A stretch of 64,000 nt of DNA. Source: Pontibacillus salipaludis (GTDB lineage Bacteria; Bacillota; Bacilli; Bacillales; BH030062). The notes under the pieces were generated by a model, which was given only the letters and a program-made list of their open reading frames with translations, was not told where the DNA came from and did no database searches. This document shows, one piece after another, positions 49,364-57,900 of the stretch (positions are counted from its first letter, which is position 1; every line of letters starts with the position of its first letter). The DNA lies in assembly GCF_014642405.1 (NCBI RefSeq), contig NZ_BMIN01000001.1, forward strand, positions 310,001 to 374,000. The letters run 5' to 3'. The position numbers and the translations under genes are program-made.

Positions 49364-49473
49364 ATTTCCTTCACTCCTCTATCAACAACACATATCACTA
49401 TTCATAAGTATCATTTGTCTAAATTTTGATGTATATCATGTTCTTTAAAAATAGGCACTTGACTTAGAGAGCT

Positions 49474-49514
49474 GTTAGCTTTAGCTGAGTCTAAGGTAGG
49501 CCTGGAAACCACTC
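49474..49514 (+). repeat. Remnant of the composite repeat leader and left arm
   Basis: 41 bp matching 37 of 41 positions of the reverse complement near 62855-62895 (GTTAGCTTTAG, GGCCTGGAAACCACTC). The core and right arm are missing. Lies in the 305-bp gap between ypdA and gudB, which otherwise holds only the gudB terminator. Confidence 0.7.
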
Positions 49515-49611
49515 ATCAAACGCAGGAGGCCCCTTGCCTGCTTAAGTATCTCAGTAGTGAGTACTCCACATCAGGGAGTTATATAAAACAACTAAACATC
49601 AACAGAGCCCA

Positions 49612-49652
49612 AAACAAAAAACATCTCCTACCCACATAATGATAGGAGATGC
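49612..49652 (-). terminator. Rho-independent terminator after gudB
   Basis: GCATCTCCTA pairs with TAGGAGATGT and is followed by TTTTTTG on the minus strand. Confidence 0.8.
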
Positions 49653-49668
49653 TTGCAAAAGATTCAAC

Positions 49669-50949
49669 CTATATCCATCCACGGAAGCGTGAAGCCTCCG
49701 CCATTTTACGTACACCAACCATATAAGAGGCCAAACGCATATCAATACGACGAGTTTCCGCGGTATTATATACGGCATTAAAGCCCTTAACAATTACTTT
49801 ATGAAGCTTTTCTTCAACTTCTTCTTCAGTCCAGTAGTAACCTTGGTTGTTCTGCACCCATTCGAAGTATGATACCGTTACTCCTCCGGATGATGCTAAT
49901 ACATCAGGAACTAATAAAATCCCACGCTCTGATAAAATACGCGTTCCATCTAGTGTAGTTGGTCCGTTTGCAGCTTCAACAACGATGCTTGCTTTAATAT
50001 TTGCTGCATTTTCTTCCGTAATTTGATTCTCAATTGCTGCAGGAACTAAAATATCACAATCTAGCTCTAATAGTTGCTGATTGGTAATTGTATTCTTAAA
50101 TAAGTTCGTAACGGTTCCAAAACTATCTCGACGATCGAGAAGGTAATCAATATCTAATCCTTCTGGATCATGAAGAGCACCTTGTGCATCAGAAATTCCA
50201 ATCACTTTTGCCCCTTTATCGTGCATAAACTTAGCTAAGAAGCTACCTGCGTTACCAAATCCTTGAATGACCACACGAGCTCCCTTAATGTCGATATCTT
50301 TCTTTTTAGCAGCTTCTTCAATACAAATTGTAACACCTTTAGCCGTTGCAGACTCACGACCATGAGATCCGCCCAATACAAGAGGCTTTCCAGTAATAAA
50401 ACCTGGGTTATTGAATTCATCAATACGGCTATATTCATCCATCATCCAGGCCATAATCTGTGAATTCGTAAACACGTCAGGAGCTGGAATATCCTTTGTA
50501 GGACCTACAATTTGACTTATAGCTCGTACATAACCGCGACTAAGCCCTTCTAACTCACGGAAAGACATTTCACGTGGATCGCATACAATTCCGCCTTTTC
50601 CCCCACCATACGGAAGATCAACAATCCCAGCCTTTAAACTCATCCATATGGATAAAGCCTTTACTTCCTTTTCAGTAACGCTTGGGTGGAATCTTACGCC
50701 ACCTTTTGTAGGTCCCACTGCATCATTGTGTTGAGCCCGATAACCTGTAAAGATCTTAATTGATCCATCATCCATTCGAACCGGGATTCGAACTGTCATC
50801 ATTCTTACAGGTTCTTTAAGCAATTCAAACACTTCGGATGGGTACCCTAATTTATCAAGTGCCTTATTAACCACAGTTTGAGTTGATTTTAATACGTCTA
50901 ATTTGTCATGATTTTCATTCGCAGAATCTGCTGCTTTGTCGGCTACCAT
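49669..50949 (-). CDS. gudB: NAD-specific glutamate dehydrogenase
   Basis: 426-residue enzyme that oxidises glutamate to 2-oxoglutarate and ammonia. GPTKGGVRFHPSV and YGGGKGGI carry the catalytic lysines, VQGFGNAG the NAD fold. Only a single VKA is present in EKEVKALSIW, so it lacks the duplication that inactivates GudB in B. subtilis 168. ATG at 50949 with GGGAGG. Neighbour order with ypbH supports gudB rather than rocG, but the upstream cre is more rocG-like. Confidence 0.94.
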   Translation of the reverse strand: MVADKAADSANENHDKLDVLKSTQTVVNKALDKLGYPSEVFELLKEPVRMMTVRIPVRMDDGSIKIFTGYRAQHNDAVGPTKGGVRFHPSVTEKEVKALSIWMSLKAGIVDLPYGGGKGGIVCDPREMSFRELEGLSRGYVRAISQIVGPTKDIPAPDVFTNSQIMAWMMDEYSRIDEFNNPGFITGKPLVLGGSHGRESATAKGVTICIEEAAKKKDIDIKGARVVIQGFGNAGSFLAKFMHDKGAKVIGISDAQGALHDPEGLDIDYLLDRRDSFGTVTNLFKNTITNQQLLELDCDILVPAAIENQITEENAANIKASIVVEAANGPTTLDGTRILSERGILLVPDVLASSGGVTVSYFEWVQNNQGYYWTEEEVEEKLHKVIVKGFNAVYNTAETRRIDMRLASYMVGVRKMAEASRFRGWI

Positions 50950-51078
50950 GAACTTACCTCCCATGAAAATTCGGTTCAGTCAATGTACATTCCATTTCTT
51001 CAGAAATTAGTATACAACTTCTTAAGCTTTATGGAAACACGAAAATACATATTTTGATGAAAACTAAACCTTTTGTAA

Positions 51079-51092
51079 TGTAAGCGATTTCA
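51079..51092. promoter_or_regulatory. Predicted catabolite response element (CcpA site)
   Basis: TGTAAGCGATTTCA with A/T flanks fits the cre consensus WWTGNAANCGNNNNCAWW at every fixed position. It begins at the -10 edge of the gudB promoter and would cover the transcription start, so binding should repress. Confidence 0.6.
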
Positions 51093-51120
51093 TTATAATG
51101 GGGTATTCGAATTTCTGCAA
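51092..51120 (-). promoter_or_regulatory. Predicted sigma-A promoter of gudB
   Basis: Minus-strand TTGCAG, a 17-bp spacer and a perfect TATAAT, giving a leader of about 135 nt. The rest of the 346-bp gap 50950-51295 holds only the cre and the ypbH terminator. Confidence 0.6.
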
Positions 51121-51255
51121 TTCTTTTCCCCCTATATTTATTATTCTGTTTTATCGTAACATGTTCATAGAAATCCTTCTAATATTTACATAAATATTTT
51201 TCTTGTTCTATATAAAAAATGTTTTCAGAGCTATGATATGTATATGACTAATTCA

Positions 51256-51293
51256 CAAAAAAAAGATCGTCCGCTTTTATGGACCGATCTCTT
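51256..51293 (-). terminator. Rho-independent terminator after ypbH
   Basis: AGATCGGTCC pairs with GGACGATCT (one mismatch) and eight Ts follow on the minus strand. Confidence 0.8.
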
Positions 51294-51295
51294 CT

Positions 51296-51874
51296 TTACT
51301 GAAAATAGGTTGTGATTTCCTGGACTGCATTTCCATTTAAAATCGTTTTCCCATACTCATTTAAACGGTAACTAGTAACTGTACTTGGTGAGCCAAACTC
51401 AGAAAGAATAGCAATTAAGTCTTCACGGTTCAACTCTGCCATATCCTCATCAGAAAGTTGCATATAGTAGTGGTCCATATAATAAACGGATCCACCTTTA
51501 ATGCCTAACTGAAGTAAGTGGTGAGCCACTTGAATTATGTCTTCAAATGCATGGAAGTTGAACATCATTTCTTTACTCTCATCAAGTGTAACTTTCATTT
51601 CAATATAGTCTTCATCATAATCTTCATTCGTTTGATCACTTTGTGTAACCACAATGAGCATGCCCTGAGCCTGCATCAGGTATACCTGAACTTGGAGCAT
51701 CCCCTCTAGTTCCATTCCTAATTCGTCTGTAGCCTCGTACATCATGTCATGAAATAATGCGTGAACAGCAGGTAGGTCTTGCCACAGATCCTCTCGTGAT
51801 ATCCCACGATCAAGCAAGTCATCAAACGTTAGAAATATTTTAAATTTATTACTAGATAGCCTTTCAAGACGCAT
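51296..51874 (-). CDS. ypbH: MecA-family adaptor protein (YpbH/MecB)
   Basis: 192 residues: N-terminal substrate-binding region (MRLERLSSNKFKIFLTFDDL), acidic linker and C-terminal ClpC-binding domain. The position beside gudB identifies it as the YpbH paralogue of MecA, an adaptor for ClpCP proteolysis. Start follows AAAGGGGGACG. Confidence 0.9.
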   Translation of the reverse strand: MRLERLSSNKFKIFLTFDDLLDRGISREDLWQDLPAVHALFHDMMYEATDELGMELEGMLQVQVYLMQAQGMLIVVTQSDQTNEDYDEDYIEMKVTLDESKEMMFNFHAFEDIIQVAHHLLQLGIKGGSVYYMDHYYMQLSDEDMAELNREDLIAILSEFGSPSTVTSYRLNEYGKTILNGNAVQEITTYFQ

Positions 51875-52013
51875 TCACTCGTCCCCCTTTGAATGCATGT
51901 GCGATGCCTTACCTTAGTATATGTTTTTTTTGTAAGTTTGGTACTATTTTTAAAGTATAAATTGGAATAGGCATAGCTACAAGAAATTTATTTAAATCAT
52001 GCTATTTAGGAAG

Positions 52014-52042
52014 CAAAAGACTCGCGCCTAAACGCGAGTCTT
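52014..52042 (-). terminator. Rho-independent terminator after the MerR/B12 regulator
   Basis: AGACTCGCG pairs with CGCGAGTCT, followed by CTTTTGC on the minus strand; it overlaps the stop codon. Confidence 0.65.
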
Positions 52043-52952
52043 AAGAATGATTGGACAGCCACTCTGACCAATCCGAACTATTGCTACCTATGATGTAAGG
52101 TTGTATGGGTTCCTTATCCTTTGGTGGTAAGGTATCTAATGCGTAGCCCCCTAGCCCAATCGCCAAATCTGGATAGCGTTCTTTTAAAGCATCAGCTATG
52201 TGTACTGTTGCAGGAATATTCTTCTTCATTGTGCAAGACATAAACAGATACGATGGCTTTAGTTCATTCACGATCACTTCAACATCGCCTGGAGCGATAC
52301 TTTGACCTAAATAAACAACATCGTATCCTTGTCTTTTTAGATAAAGACTGAAAATCAATATACCTAATTCATGCTTCTCATTAGGACCACATACACACAC
52401 AGCTTTCGGTTGCATATGATTAACAGGCATTGAGATCAACATCATCCCTAATCTAGAGCGTAGAAAGTTACTTGCAAAATGTTCATGCACACTAGAAATT
52501 TCATTCGCTTCCCACAAGTTCCCAATCTTAACTAATATGGGACCCACTACATCAATTGCTACTTTTTCTGGTGAGAATAAGCTAAATGCATGATCTAGTT
52601 TCATCTGAGCATCTCGTTCATTAAACTGTAACAACGCATCTAATAATTCGTCGGACATCGCTTCAATATGACTTTCTTTTGAAGAAACATTTTCTTCCTC
52701 AACGTTTGATTGATTGTTCTGATTGTTCTCAAGCAAAGAAACCGCTTGAGATATAGTAAAACCTCTATTCACTTTATCTATTAACCATTTCAATACTTTA
52801 ATATGCTCATCTGTATACAAACGATGACCAGCCTCATTACGTGTCGGGCGTATCATTTTATACCTACGTTCCCATGCTCGAAGAGTTCCTGATTGAATTC
52901 CGAGCATTGTAGAAACGGCTTTGATGTTGTATTTACCTTGAGTGCTGGACAT
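52041..52952 (-). CDS. CarH-like MerR regulator with adenosylcobalamin-binding domain
   Basis: 303 residues. MerR winged helix (about 8-75, GTLRAWERRYKMIRPTRNEAGHRLY), a helical cap and a Rossmann B12-binding domain. The cap has the photoreceptor signature W-x9-EH (Trp147, Glu157, His158); the B12 motif is ExHxxG (Glu192, His194, Gly197), then 41 residues to SCT (239-241) and GG at 268-269. These spacings are those of CarH, a tetrameric repressor released from DNA by green or blue light. Targets are not adjacent: ypbH is downstream, a small membrane protein upstream. Photosensing is inferred. Confidence 0.82.
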   Translation of the reverse strand: MSSTQGKYNIKAVSTMLGIQSGTLRAWERRYKMIRPTRNEAGHRLYTDEHIKVLKWLIDKVNRGFTISQAVSLLENNQNNQSNVEEENVSSKESHIEAMSDELLDALLQFNERDAQMKLDHAFSLFSPEKVAIDVVGPILVKIGNLWEANEISSVHEHFASNFLRSRLGMMLISMPVNHMQPKAVCVCGPNEKHELGILIFSLYLKRQGYDVVYLGQSIAPGDVEVIVNELKPSYLFMSCTMKKNIPATVHIADALKERYPDLAIGLGGYALDTLPPKDKEPIQPYIIGSNSSDWSEWLSNHS

Positions 52953-53058
52953 ACCTTATCCCCCATAAATCTATTTGATCTTATTATAAAAAAGAAAGCG
53001 CTTTGTGTAAACTATGTATGGGTTTTGGATATGCTTTGCACAAATTATTATCGATAAC

Positions 53059-53439
53059 TTAGAACGATTTACTCTTAATACTCCCTTTTTGTTGCTCTTT
53101 CCCCTTCATGGAAAGAATACCATAGATGACAGACATACAGAAAACAAGGGCCACAACTTTTATAGAAAAAACGACCAGCACAGCAGGACTTAACCATCCT
53201 AACAAGGATAATACTTTCACTTCTGTACGAACGTTCGTTTGTACTACGGCCCGAAACAACAAGCCATGGTTTATACAAGCCACAAGCAAACACAAGCTTC
53301 CAAATAAGAAATCAACCGGGGCTAATATGGCCAGTAAGAAAAAATCTGACGAGAGCGGTACTCTAGCAAACGGAAGCCAATATATAGAGAAAAAGGTTGC
53401 AAACCAAGCTACACCACTAATGATTAAAGCACTAAACAA
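53059..53439 (-). CDS. Small integral membrane protein, unrecognised
   Basis: 126 residues with three or four hydrophobic spans and a basic tail. I do not recognise a family. A TTG start at 53439 follows GGAGGGG with normal spacing. It lies between the CBS protein and the CarH-like regulator on the same strand. Possible target of that regulator, but nothing in the sequence proves it. Confidence 0.55.
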   Translation of the reverse strand: MFSALIISGVAWFATFFSIYWLPFARVPLSSDFFLLAILAPVDFLFGSLCLLVACINHGLLFRAVVQTNVRTEVKVLSLLGWLSPAVLVVFSIKVVALVFCMSVIYGILSMKGKEQQKGSIKSKSF

Positions 53440-53493
53440 TAAAAACCCCTCCCCCCACCCATTATATGGATGTGAGGCTGGGTCTAGTCCTGT

Positions 53494-54135
53494 TTAATCT
53501 TCTTTAATATCAAGGATTCTGAAGCCAGAACGTTCTAGTTTCTTAGCAAATTTCTCTATATTATCTTTCTTTTCAATTTTCAACACGATTCTTCTTGTAA
53601 GTTTAGCAGTTTCATCAAAAGTAGCTAAAGAAATGATATTTTCATGATATTGCTTAACAATTTCAGCTAAACGAGCAATGCGGCCTTCAGATTCCTCTGA
53701 AGTAAATGCAATTCGAACCCCTTTCTTCTTCATACCAAAGGCACTTTCAAACTGCTCTAAAACATCGTAACGTGTAACGATACCTAAGAATTTGCGATGA
53801 TCCCCAATTACTGCAACTACAGAAAAACCTTTGAAAGTCGTTAGTGTTTGTTCAAACACATCGCTTTCCGTAATGTAGAGATCCTCATAAGCCATCGCAT
53901 CCCCAACTTTTCGTTCAGCTAAAAAGGAATCTTTTGTCATCCCGCTCTCAAAAAAGTTCTTATAGATCAGTTCTTTTGAAACCATCCCTCTAAAGGTACC
54001 TTCTACTACGACTGGCATCCCTTGAATATCATTTTCATTAAGCCTATCAATTACTTCTTTTAACGGAGTATCTACAGACGCCGTCCAACATTCATGAGCA
54101 TCTTTCATAATTCCCTTTACAAACATCGTCTTCAC
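53494..54135 (-). CDS. CBS-pair protein with C-terminal ACT-like domain
   Basis: 213 residues: CBS motif 1 (about 5-60), CBS motif 2 (about 75-132) and a C-terminal ACT-like region (GVRIAFTSEESEGRIARLAEIV). Such AcuB/YlbB-like proteins bind adenine nucleotides and regulate unknown partners. Divergent from cotJABC. Preceded by a GAGGTGAAG site. Confidence 0.82.
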   Translation of the reverse strand: MKTMFVKGIMKDAHECWTASVDTPLKEVIDRLNENDIQGMPVVVEGTFRGMVSKELIYKNFFESGMTKDSFLAERKVGDAMAYEDLYITESDVFEQTLTTFKGFSVVAVIGDHRKFLGIVTRYDVLEQFESAFGMKKKGVRIAFTSEESEGRIARLAEIVKQYHENIISLATFDETAKLTRRIVLKIEKKDNIEKFAKKLERSGFRILDIKED

Positions 54136-54303
54136 CTCAATTTATGTAATGATATAACAGTACCCTTCATAAAAATATTCGATTAAAAAAACAAAATCCC
54201 TTCTTTGAGATAAGGATTAAACTTGTAATAGGATAAGGTTTAACAAAATATCCATAAATAGTAGTGGTATGAATGTAAGTTCAACAGAAAGGAGTTAATG
54301 GTG

Positions 54304-54522
54304 ATGTTCACTCAAGTGAAGTACTACCAGCCCTATAACAGCCCACATGACCCCTGCCCGCCTATTCGTGTAAAAAGTTACCAGACGCCACCTCAACTTT
54401 ATATAGGGTTCCAACCCCAAAATTTACAACAGTTTAGTCCTAAACAAGCCCTTTATTGCGGAACCCTTTGGCCAGCTTTTTACAGTCCTTACCCAAATCC
54501 TGACGGGAGTGATGACAAATGA
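54304..54522 (+). CDS. cotJA: Spore coat-associated protein CotJA
   Basis: 72-residue Pro/Tyr/Gln-rich protein typical of CotJA (YQPYNSPHDPCPPI, LYCGTLWPAFYSPY). AAAGGAG lies nine bases before the ATG at 54304; an ATG at 54298 is too near it. First gene of cotJABC, mother-cell expressed in B. subtilis. I found no convincing sigma-E promoter. Confidence 0.9.
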   Translation: MFTQVKYYQPYNSPHDPCPPIRVKSYQTPPQLYIGFQPQNLQQFSPKQALYCGTLWPAFYSPYPNPDGSDDK

Positions 54523-54782
54523 ACCAGCCCCTCCCACCTTCATATTACGAATTGCTAGAGGAAATTCAAGCTGTAGATTTTGTTCTAGTTGAACTTACTT
54601 TATATTTAGACACTCATCCTGAAGATTATGAAGCAATCGGACAATTCAATCAGTTCGCTCAACAAAGTAAGAAGCTTAAGAAGCAATATGAACAACAATA
54701 TGGGCCTCTTCGACAATATGGGGAAAGTTATTCAGGATATCCTTGGAATTGGAACAGTGCCCCTTGGCCATGGCAAGTGTAA
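54519..54782 (+). CDS. cotJB: Spore coat protein CotJB
   Basis: 87 residues; PPSYYELLEEIQAVDFVLVELTLYLDTHP is the conserved CotJB core and the tail is rich in Trp, Pro and Tyr. Its ATG overlaps the cotJA stop by 4 bp. Interacts with CotJC in the inner coat of relatives. Confidence 0.92.
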   Translation: MNQPLPPSYYELLEEIQAVDFVLVELTLYLDTHPEDYEAIGQFNQFAQQSKKLKKQYEQQYGPLRQYGESYSGYPWNWNSAPWPWQV

Positions 54783-54796
54783 GAAGGAGGTAGAGT

Positions 54797-55366
54797 ATGT
54801 GGTATTATGAGAAAAAATTACAGTATCCTGTTAGGGTAAGTTCCTGTAACCCGCAACTTGCAAAATACTTAATCGAACAATATGGTGGAGCTGATGGCGA
54901 GCTTTCTGCAGCTCTAAGATATCTAAATCAGAGGTACACCATCCCTGATAAAGTTGTAGGTCTCTTAACTGATATCGGTACAGAAGAATTCGCCCATTTA
55001 GAAATGATTGCGACTATGGTATATAAACTTACAAAAGACGCAACACCAGAACAGATGAAGGCTGCTGGTTTAGGTGCGCATTACGCTAATCATGAGCATG
55101 CTCTTTATTATGAAAACGCTGCCGGTTCGGCGTGGACCGCCACGTACATTGCCGCTAAAGGGGATCCTATTGCGGACTTATACGAGGATATTGCCGCAGA
55201 GGAAAAAGCACGTGCTACTTATCAATGGATCATAAATTTATCTGATGATCCTGACTTAAATGATGGGTTAAAATATCTAAGGGAGAGAGAAATCATACAT
55301 TCACAACGTTTCCGGGAAGCAGTTGAGATTTTAAAAGAAGAGCGAGATCGCAAAATCTTTTTTTAA
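54797..55366 (+). CDS. cotJC: Spore coat protein CotJC (manganese catalase family)
   Basis: 189-residue four-helix ferritin-like protein of the manganese catalase family (EEFAHLEMIATM, ENAAGSAWTATYI, EEKARATYQWI provide metal-binding Glu and His). Found in the spore coat, where peroxide removal is possible. AAGGAGG precedes the ATG. Confidence 0.95.
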   Translation: MWYYEKKLQYPVRVSSCNPQLAKYLIEQYGGADGELSAALRYLNQRYTIPDKVVGLLTDIGTEEFAHLEMIATMVYKLTKDATPEQMKAAGLGAHYANHEHALYYENAAGSAWTATYIAAKGDPIADLYEDIAAEEKARATYQWIINLSDDPDLNDGLKYLREREIIHSQRFREAVEILKEERDRKIFF

Positions 55367-55401
55367 CAAGTATAGATAACGAAGGGGAACACCATAAAAT
55401 T

Positions 55402-55438
55402 AAGAGGTTTAGAGTCATCAAACTCTGAACCTCTTTTT
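55402..55438 (+). terminator. Rho-independent terminator after cotJC
   Basis: AAGAGGTT and AACCTCTT with an inner AGAGT/ACTCT stem and a T run, 35 bp after the stop. Confidence 0.82.
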
Positions 55439-55534
55439 GAAATTCATTCTTTAGCCACTATTTTATAGCACTCACATTAGTCATGCCTTGAATAACTTTC
55501 TAAAGGGCATTTTGAGCTCATGTTTTCTTCTAAT

Positions 55535-55783
55535 TTACAAAAAATAAAGTGGGAGAAGTACTATTAAACCAACAAAAAGGAAAACTAATAATCGAATGAA
55601 TGGATATTTTATTTTCCATTTCACTTTAGTTGACTTCCCTCTATGTACCTCACTTCTAGATGGAAGGTTATAAATAAGTCCACTTGATCGTTCTTGACTA
55701 ACTTCTTGCAACACACTTTTGTCTTCTTTCATTCTTCGTCGCAAATTCTTCGCTTGGTCATTGTGGCTATGGGATTCTTCCAA
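55535..55783 (-). CDS. Short YpbE-like membrane protein without LysM domain
   Basis: 82 residues: acidic and basic N-terminus, LPSRSEVHRGK segment and one C-terminal membrane span ending in LPLYFL. The N-terminal part and its place next to ypbD resemble B. subtilis YpbE, but the extracytoplasmic LysM domain is absent. TTG start at 55783 after GAGGTG. Either a short form or a decayed gene. Confidence 0.6.
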   Translation of the reverse strand: MEESHSHNDQAKNLRRRMKEDKSVLQEVSQERSSGLIYNLPSRSEVHRGKSTKVKWKIKYPFIRLLVFLFVGLIVLLPLYFL

Positions 55784-55789
55784 CTTTCT

Positions 55790-56362
55790 TCACCTCAGTA
55801 TACGATATCGAATCATGATTCCTAACACGAGATCAATAATGAAATGGGCAAATATCGTAACCCACAAATTCTCTGTAATTTCGTACATCCATCCAATATA
55901 AAAACTGATAGCTATAACCGAAACGAACAATACAGGTTTGTTCAAATAACGAATGTGAACGAGCGCAAATGATATACTAGCAGCCAAATACCCATATTCT
56001 GTTTGAATTACCCCACGAAATAATAATTCCTCCGCTAAAGCTACAAAAAATGTCAAACCAACAATCTCTAGAATAGGAAGGCTTCTGAAAACTTTTTCAT
56101 TAATCCCACCGTCGTCATAAAAACGTTTTGGCATAACCGACATGAGCAATACATCTAAGCCTAGTATAAGAAGAGCTGCTGATCCACCATAATATATAAT
56201 ACCTTCAATGTTCCAAGTGAATAAATCATACCAATCTTTAATGGAGTCAAATAAAAACCAACTACACACTAGAGAAAGGGCTAGAATGATGATTTGAGTG
56301 ATGTAGAGCTGGGTTACGACTTGACGATCTGTCATTTTTTTTATTAAGTCAGCTTGATTCAT
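55790..56362 (-). CDS. ypbD: CPBP-family intramembrane metalloprotease YpbD
   Basis: 190 residues with six membrane spans. CPBP (Abi) motifs: EELLFRG, then FALVHIRY and HFIID with metal-ligand histidines. Substrate unknown. Overlaps recS by 4 bp. Confidence 0.88.
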   Translation of the reverse strand: MNQADLIKKMTDRQVVTQLYITQIIILALSLVCSWFLFDSIKDWYDLFTWNIEGIIYYGGSAALLILGLDVLLMSVMPKRFYDDGGINEKVFRSLPILEIVGLTFFVALAEELLFRGVIQTEYGYLAASISFALVHIRYLNKPVLFVSVIAISFYIGWMYEITENLWVTIFAHFIIDLVLGIMIRYRILR

Positions 56363-57900
56363 TCAGACCCCCCCTGTAAAAAAATCCTTTGGAGTTCTTC
56401 TTCCCAATTTAACATCTCGGTTCGCTGATTGAAGTTATTGTTTGTTTCCCATAAATCAAATGCAAAGTCACAGCGATCGCAACAAAAACCAGTAGGTTCT
56501 TTTAATGTGGTTTGAAATGAACGATATAAGCTAGACCTTAAACAGTTTTCTGAGTGCACCCAATGTAGGAGTTCCGCTAATTTATTTTGTTTAATCATGG
56601 TTCTCTCATGAATAAACCTAAGGATTGAATAATAAGCGTCTTCCCAGCCGCTTTGATGCTTGAGAATATTTTTCCCTTTAATAAGCCCATGCTTCTCAAA
56701 TTGATAGGATAAAAAGCGCCATTGAACCTCACTAAGTTGTAATGTTTCTTCAATATCCTCTGTTCGTTCCGGGATACACATACCTTTAGAGGATAATGAT
56801 TGTAAGTAACGCATCGCGTTTGAAACCATCTCTTCAGAAGGTAGTTCTGTCTCTATAAAACGCTTAGGAATTTCGCCATCTCCTGGGCTATAGAGGGTTA
56901 AGCTAACACTTTGAAATCCATCTCGCCCTGCCCGACCTATCTCTTGCAAGAAAGATTCAACCTGCGAGGGAATATGAGCATGCACAACTAGTCGTATATT
57001 CCCTTTGTTAACACCCATCCCAAAAGCGCTAGTGCAACAAATCACATCTAATTGGTTATTCATAAATTGTTGTTGGATCAGTAAACGATCTACCTGATCC
57101 ATTCCACCATGATAATAGGCAATCCTTAAATCCTGTACACGTTGACTTAATTCATGTGCCGCTTTTTCAGTCCACTGTCGACTTGAAAAGTAAATCATGG
57201 TCGGTACTGAATGTGTATTTAATATATCCGCCAAACGTTGCATCTTCTCTTCCATACCAGTAACATGTTCTACTGAAAATGCAATGTTTTCTCTATCCAT
57301 GGGATAAATGTGCTTACGCATTTCTGGCCGATTAATTTGTTTCAAAATATCATCTTGGACATGCACAGGAGCAGTAGCACTTAAAGCCAATACGGTTGGT
57401 TCTTTTAACTGCTTCAGTGTTTCATCCAACTTTAAATAATCCGTTCGAAACTCATGCCCCCATTGTGAAATACAATGCGCTTCATCCACTACTAGTAACG
57501 AAACCGAAACTTTCTCTTTCAAAACCTGTAGGAACTGCTCATTTTGAAGCATCTCTGGTGAACAATAGACTAATTTGTATTGATCAATATGAGTATACAC
57601 TTGTTGCTTTTGTTGTGGATTCAAAAAGCTGTTTATGGCCACTACGCGCTTCATACCCTGTTGTTTTAACTGCTTCACCTGGTCAACCATTAATGAAATT
57701 AAGGGACTTACCACGATTACAGTTCCCTCTAGCACAAGAGCAGGCAATTGATAACACATTGATTTACCAGTACCAGTAGGTAAGATGCCTAAAACATCAT
57801 TCCCCTTTAGTAAATCTTCGATAATCTCTCTTTGACCTTCTCTAAATTGTTCGTATCCAAAGTTATGATACAGTAGCTTTTCAAGTGTTTCGTGATTCAT
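56359..57900 (-). CDS. recS: RecQ-family ATP-dependent DNA helicase RecS
   Basis: 513 residues. Helicase motifs: PTGTGKS (41-47), DEAH in VVDEAHCISQWGHEFR, ALSATAP and the QEIGRAGRDG box; a RecQ C-terminal region with a cysteine cluster (CCDRC) follows. No HRDC domain, matching the short RecS form of Bacillus. It overlaps ypbB by 20 bp and ypbD by 4 bp, a conserved trio. Confidence 0.92.
   Translation of the reverse strand: MNHETLEKLLYHNFGYEQFREGQREIIEDLLKGNDVLGILPTGTGKSMCYQLPALVLEGTVIVVSPLISLMVDQVKQLKQQGMKRVVAINSFLNPQQKQQVYTHIDQYKLVYCSPEMLQNEQFLQVLKEKVSVSLLVVDEAHCISQWGHEFRTDYLKLDETLKQLKEPTVLALSATAPVHVQDDILKQINRPEMRKHIYPMDRENIAFSVEHVTGMEEKMQRLADILNTHSVPTMIYFSSRQWTEKAAHELSQRVQDLRIAYYHGGMDQVDRLLIQQQFMNNQLDVICCTSAFGMGVNKGNIRLVVHAHIPSQVESFLQEIGRAGRDGFQSVSLTLYSPGDGEIPKRFIETELPSEEMVSNAMRYLQSLSSKGMCIPERTEDIEETLQLSEVQWRFLSYQFEKHGLIKGKNILKHQSGWEDAYYSILRFIHERTMIKQNKLAELLHWVHSENCLRSSLYRSFQTTLKEPTGFCCDRCDFAFDLWETNNNFNQRTEMLNWEEELQRIFLQGGSE

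Noticed and set aside
54140-54297. Sigma-E promoter of cotJABC
   Set aside because: Candidates such as GTAATGAT with CATAAAAA match only partly; none was convincing, although sigma-E control is expected for the family.
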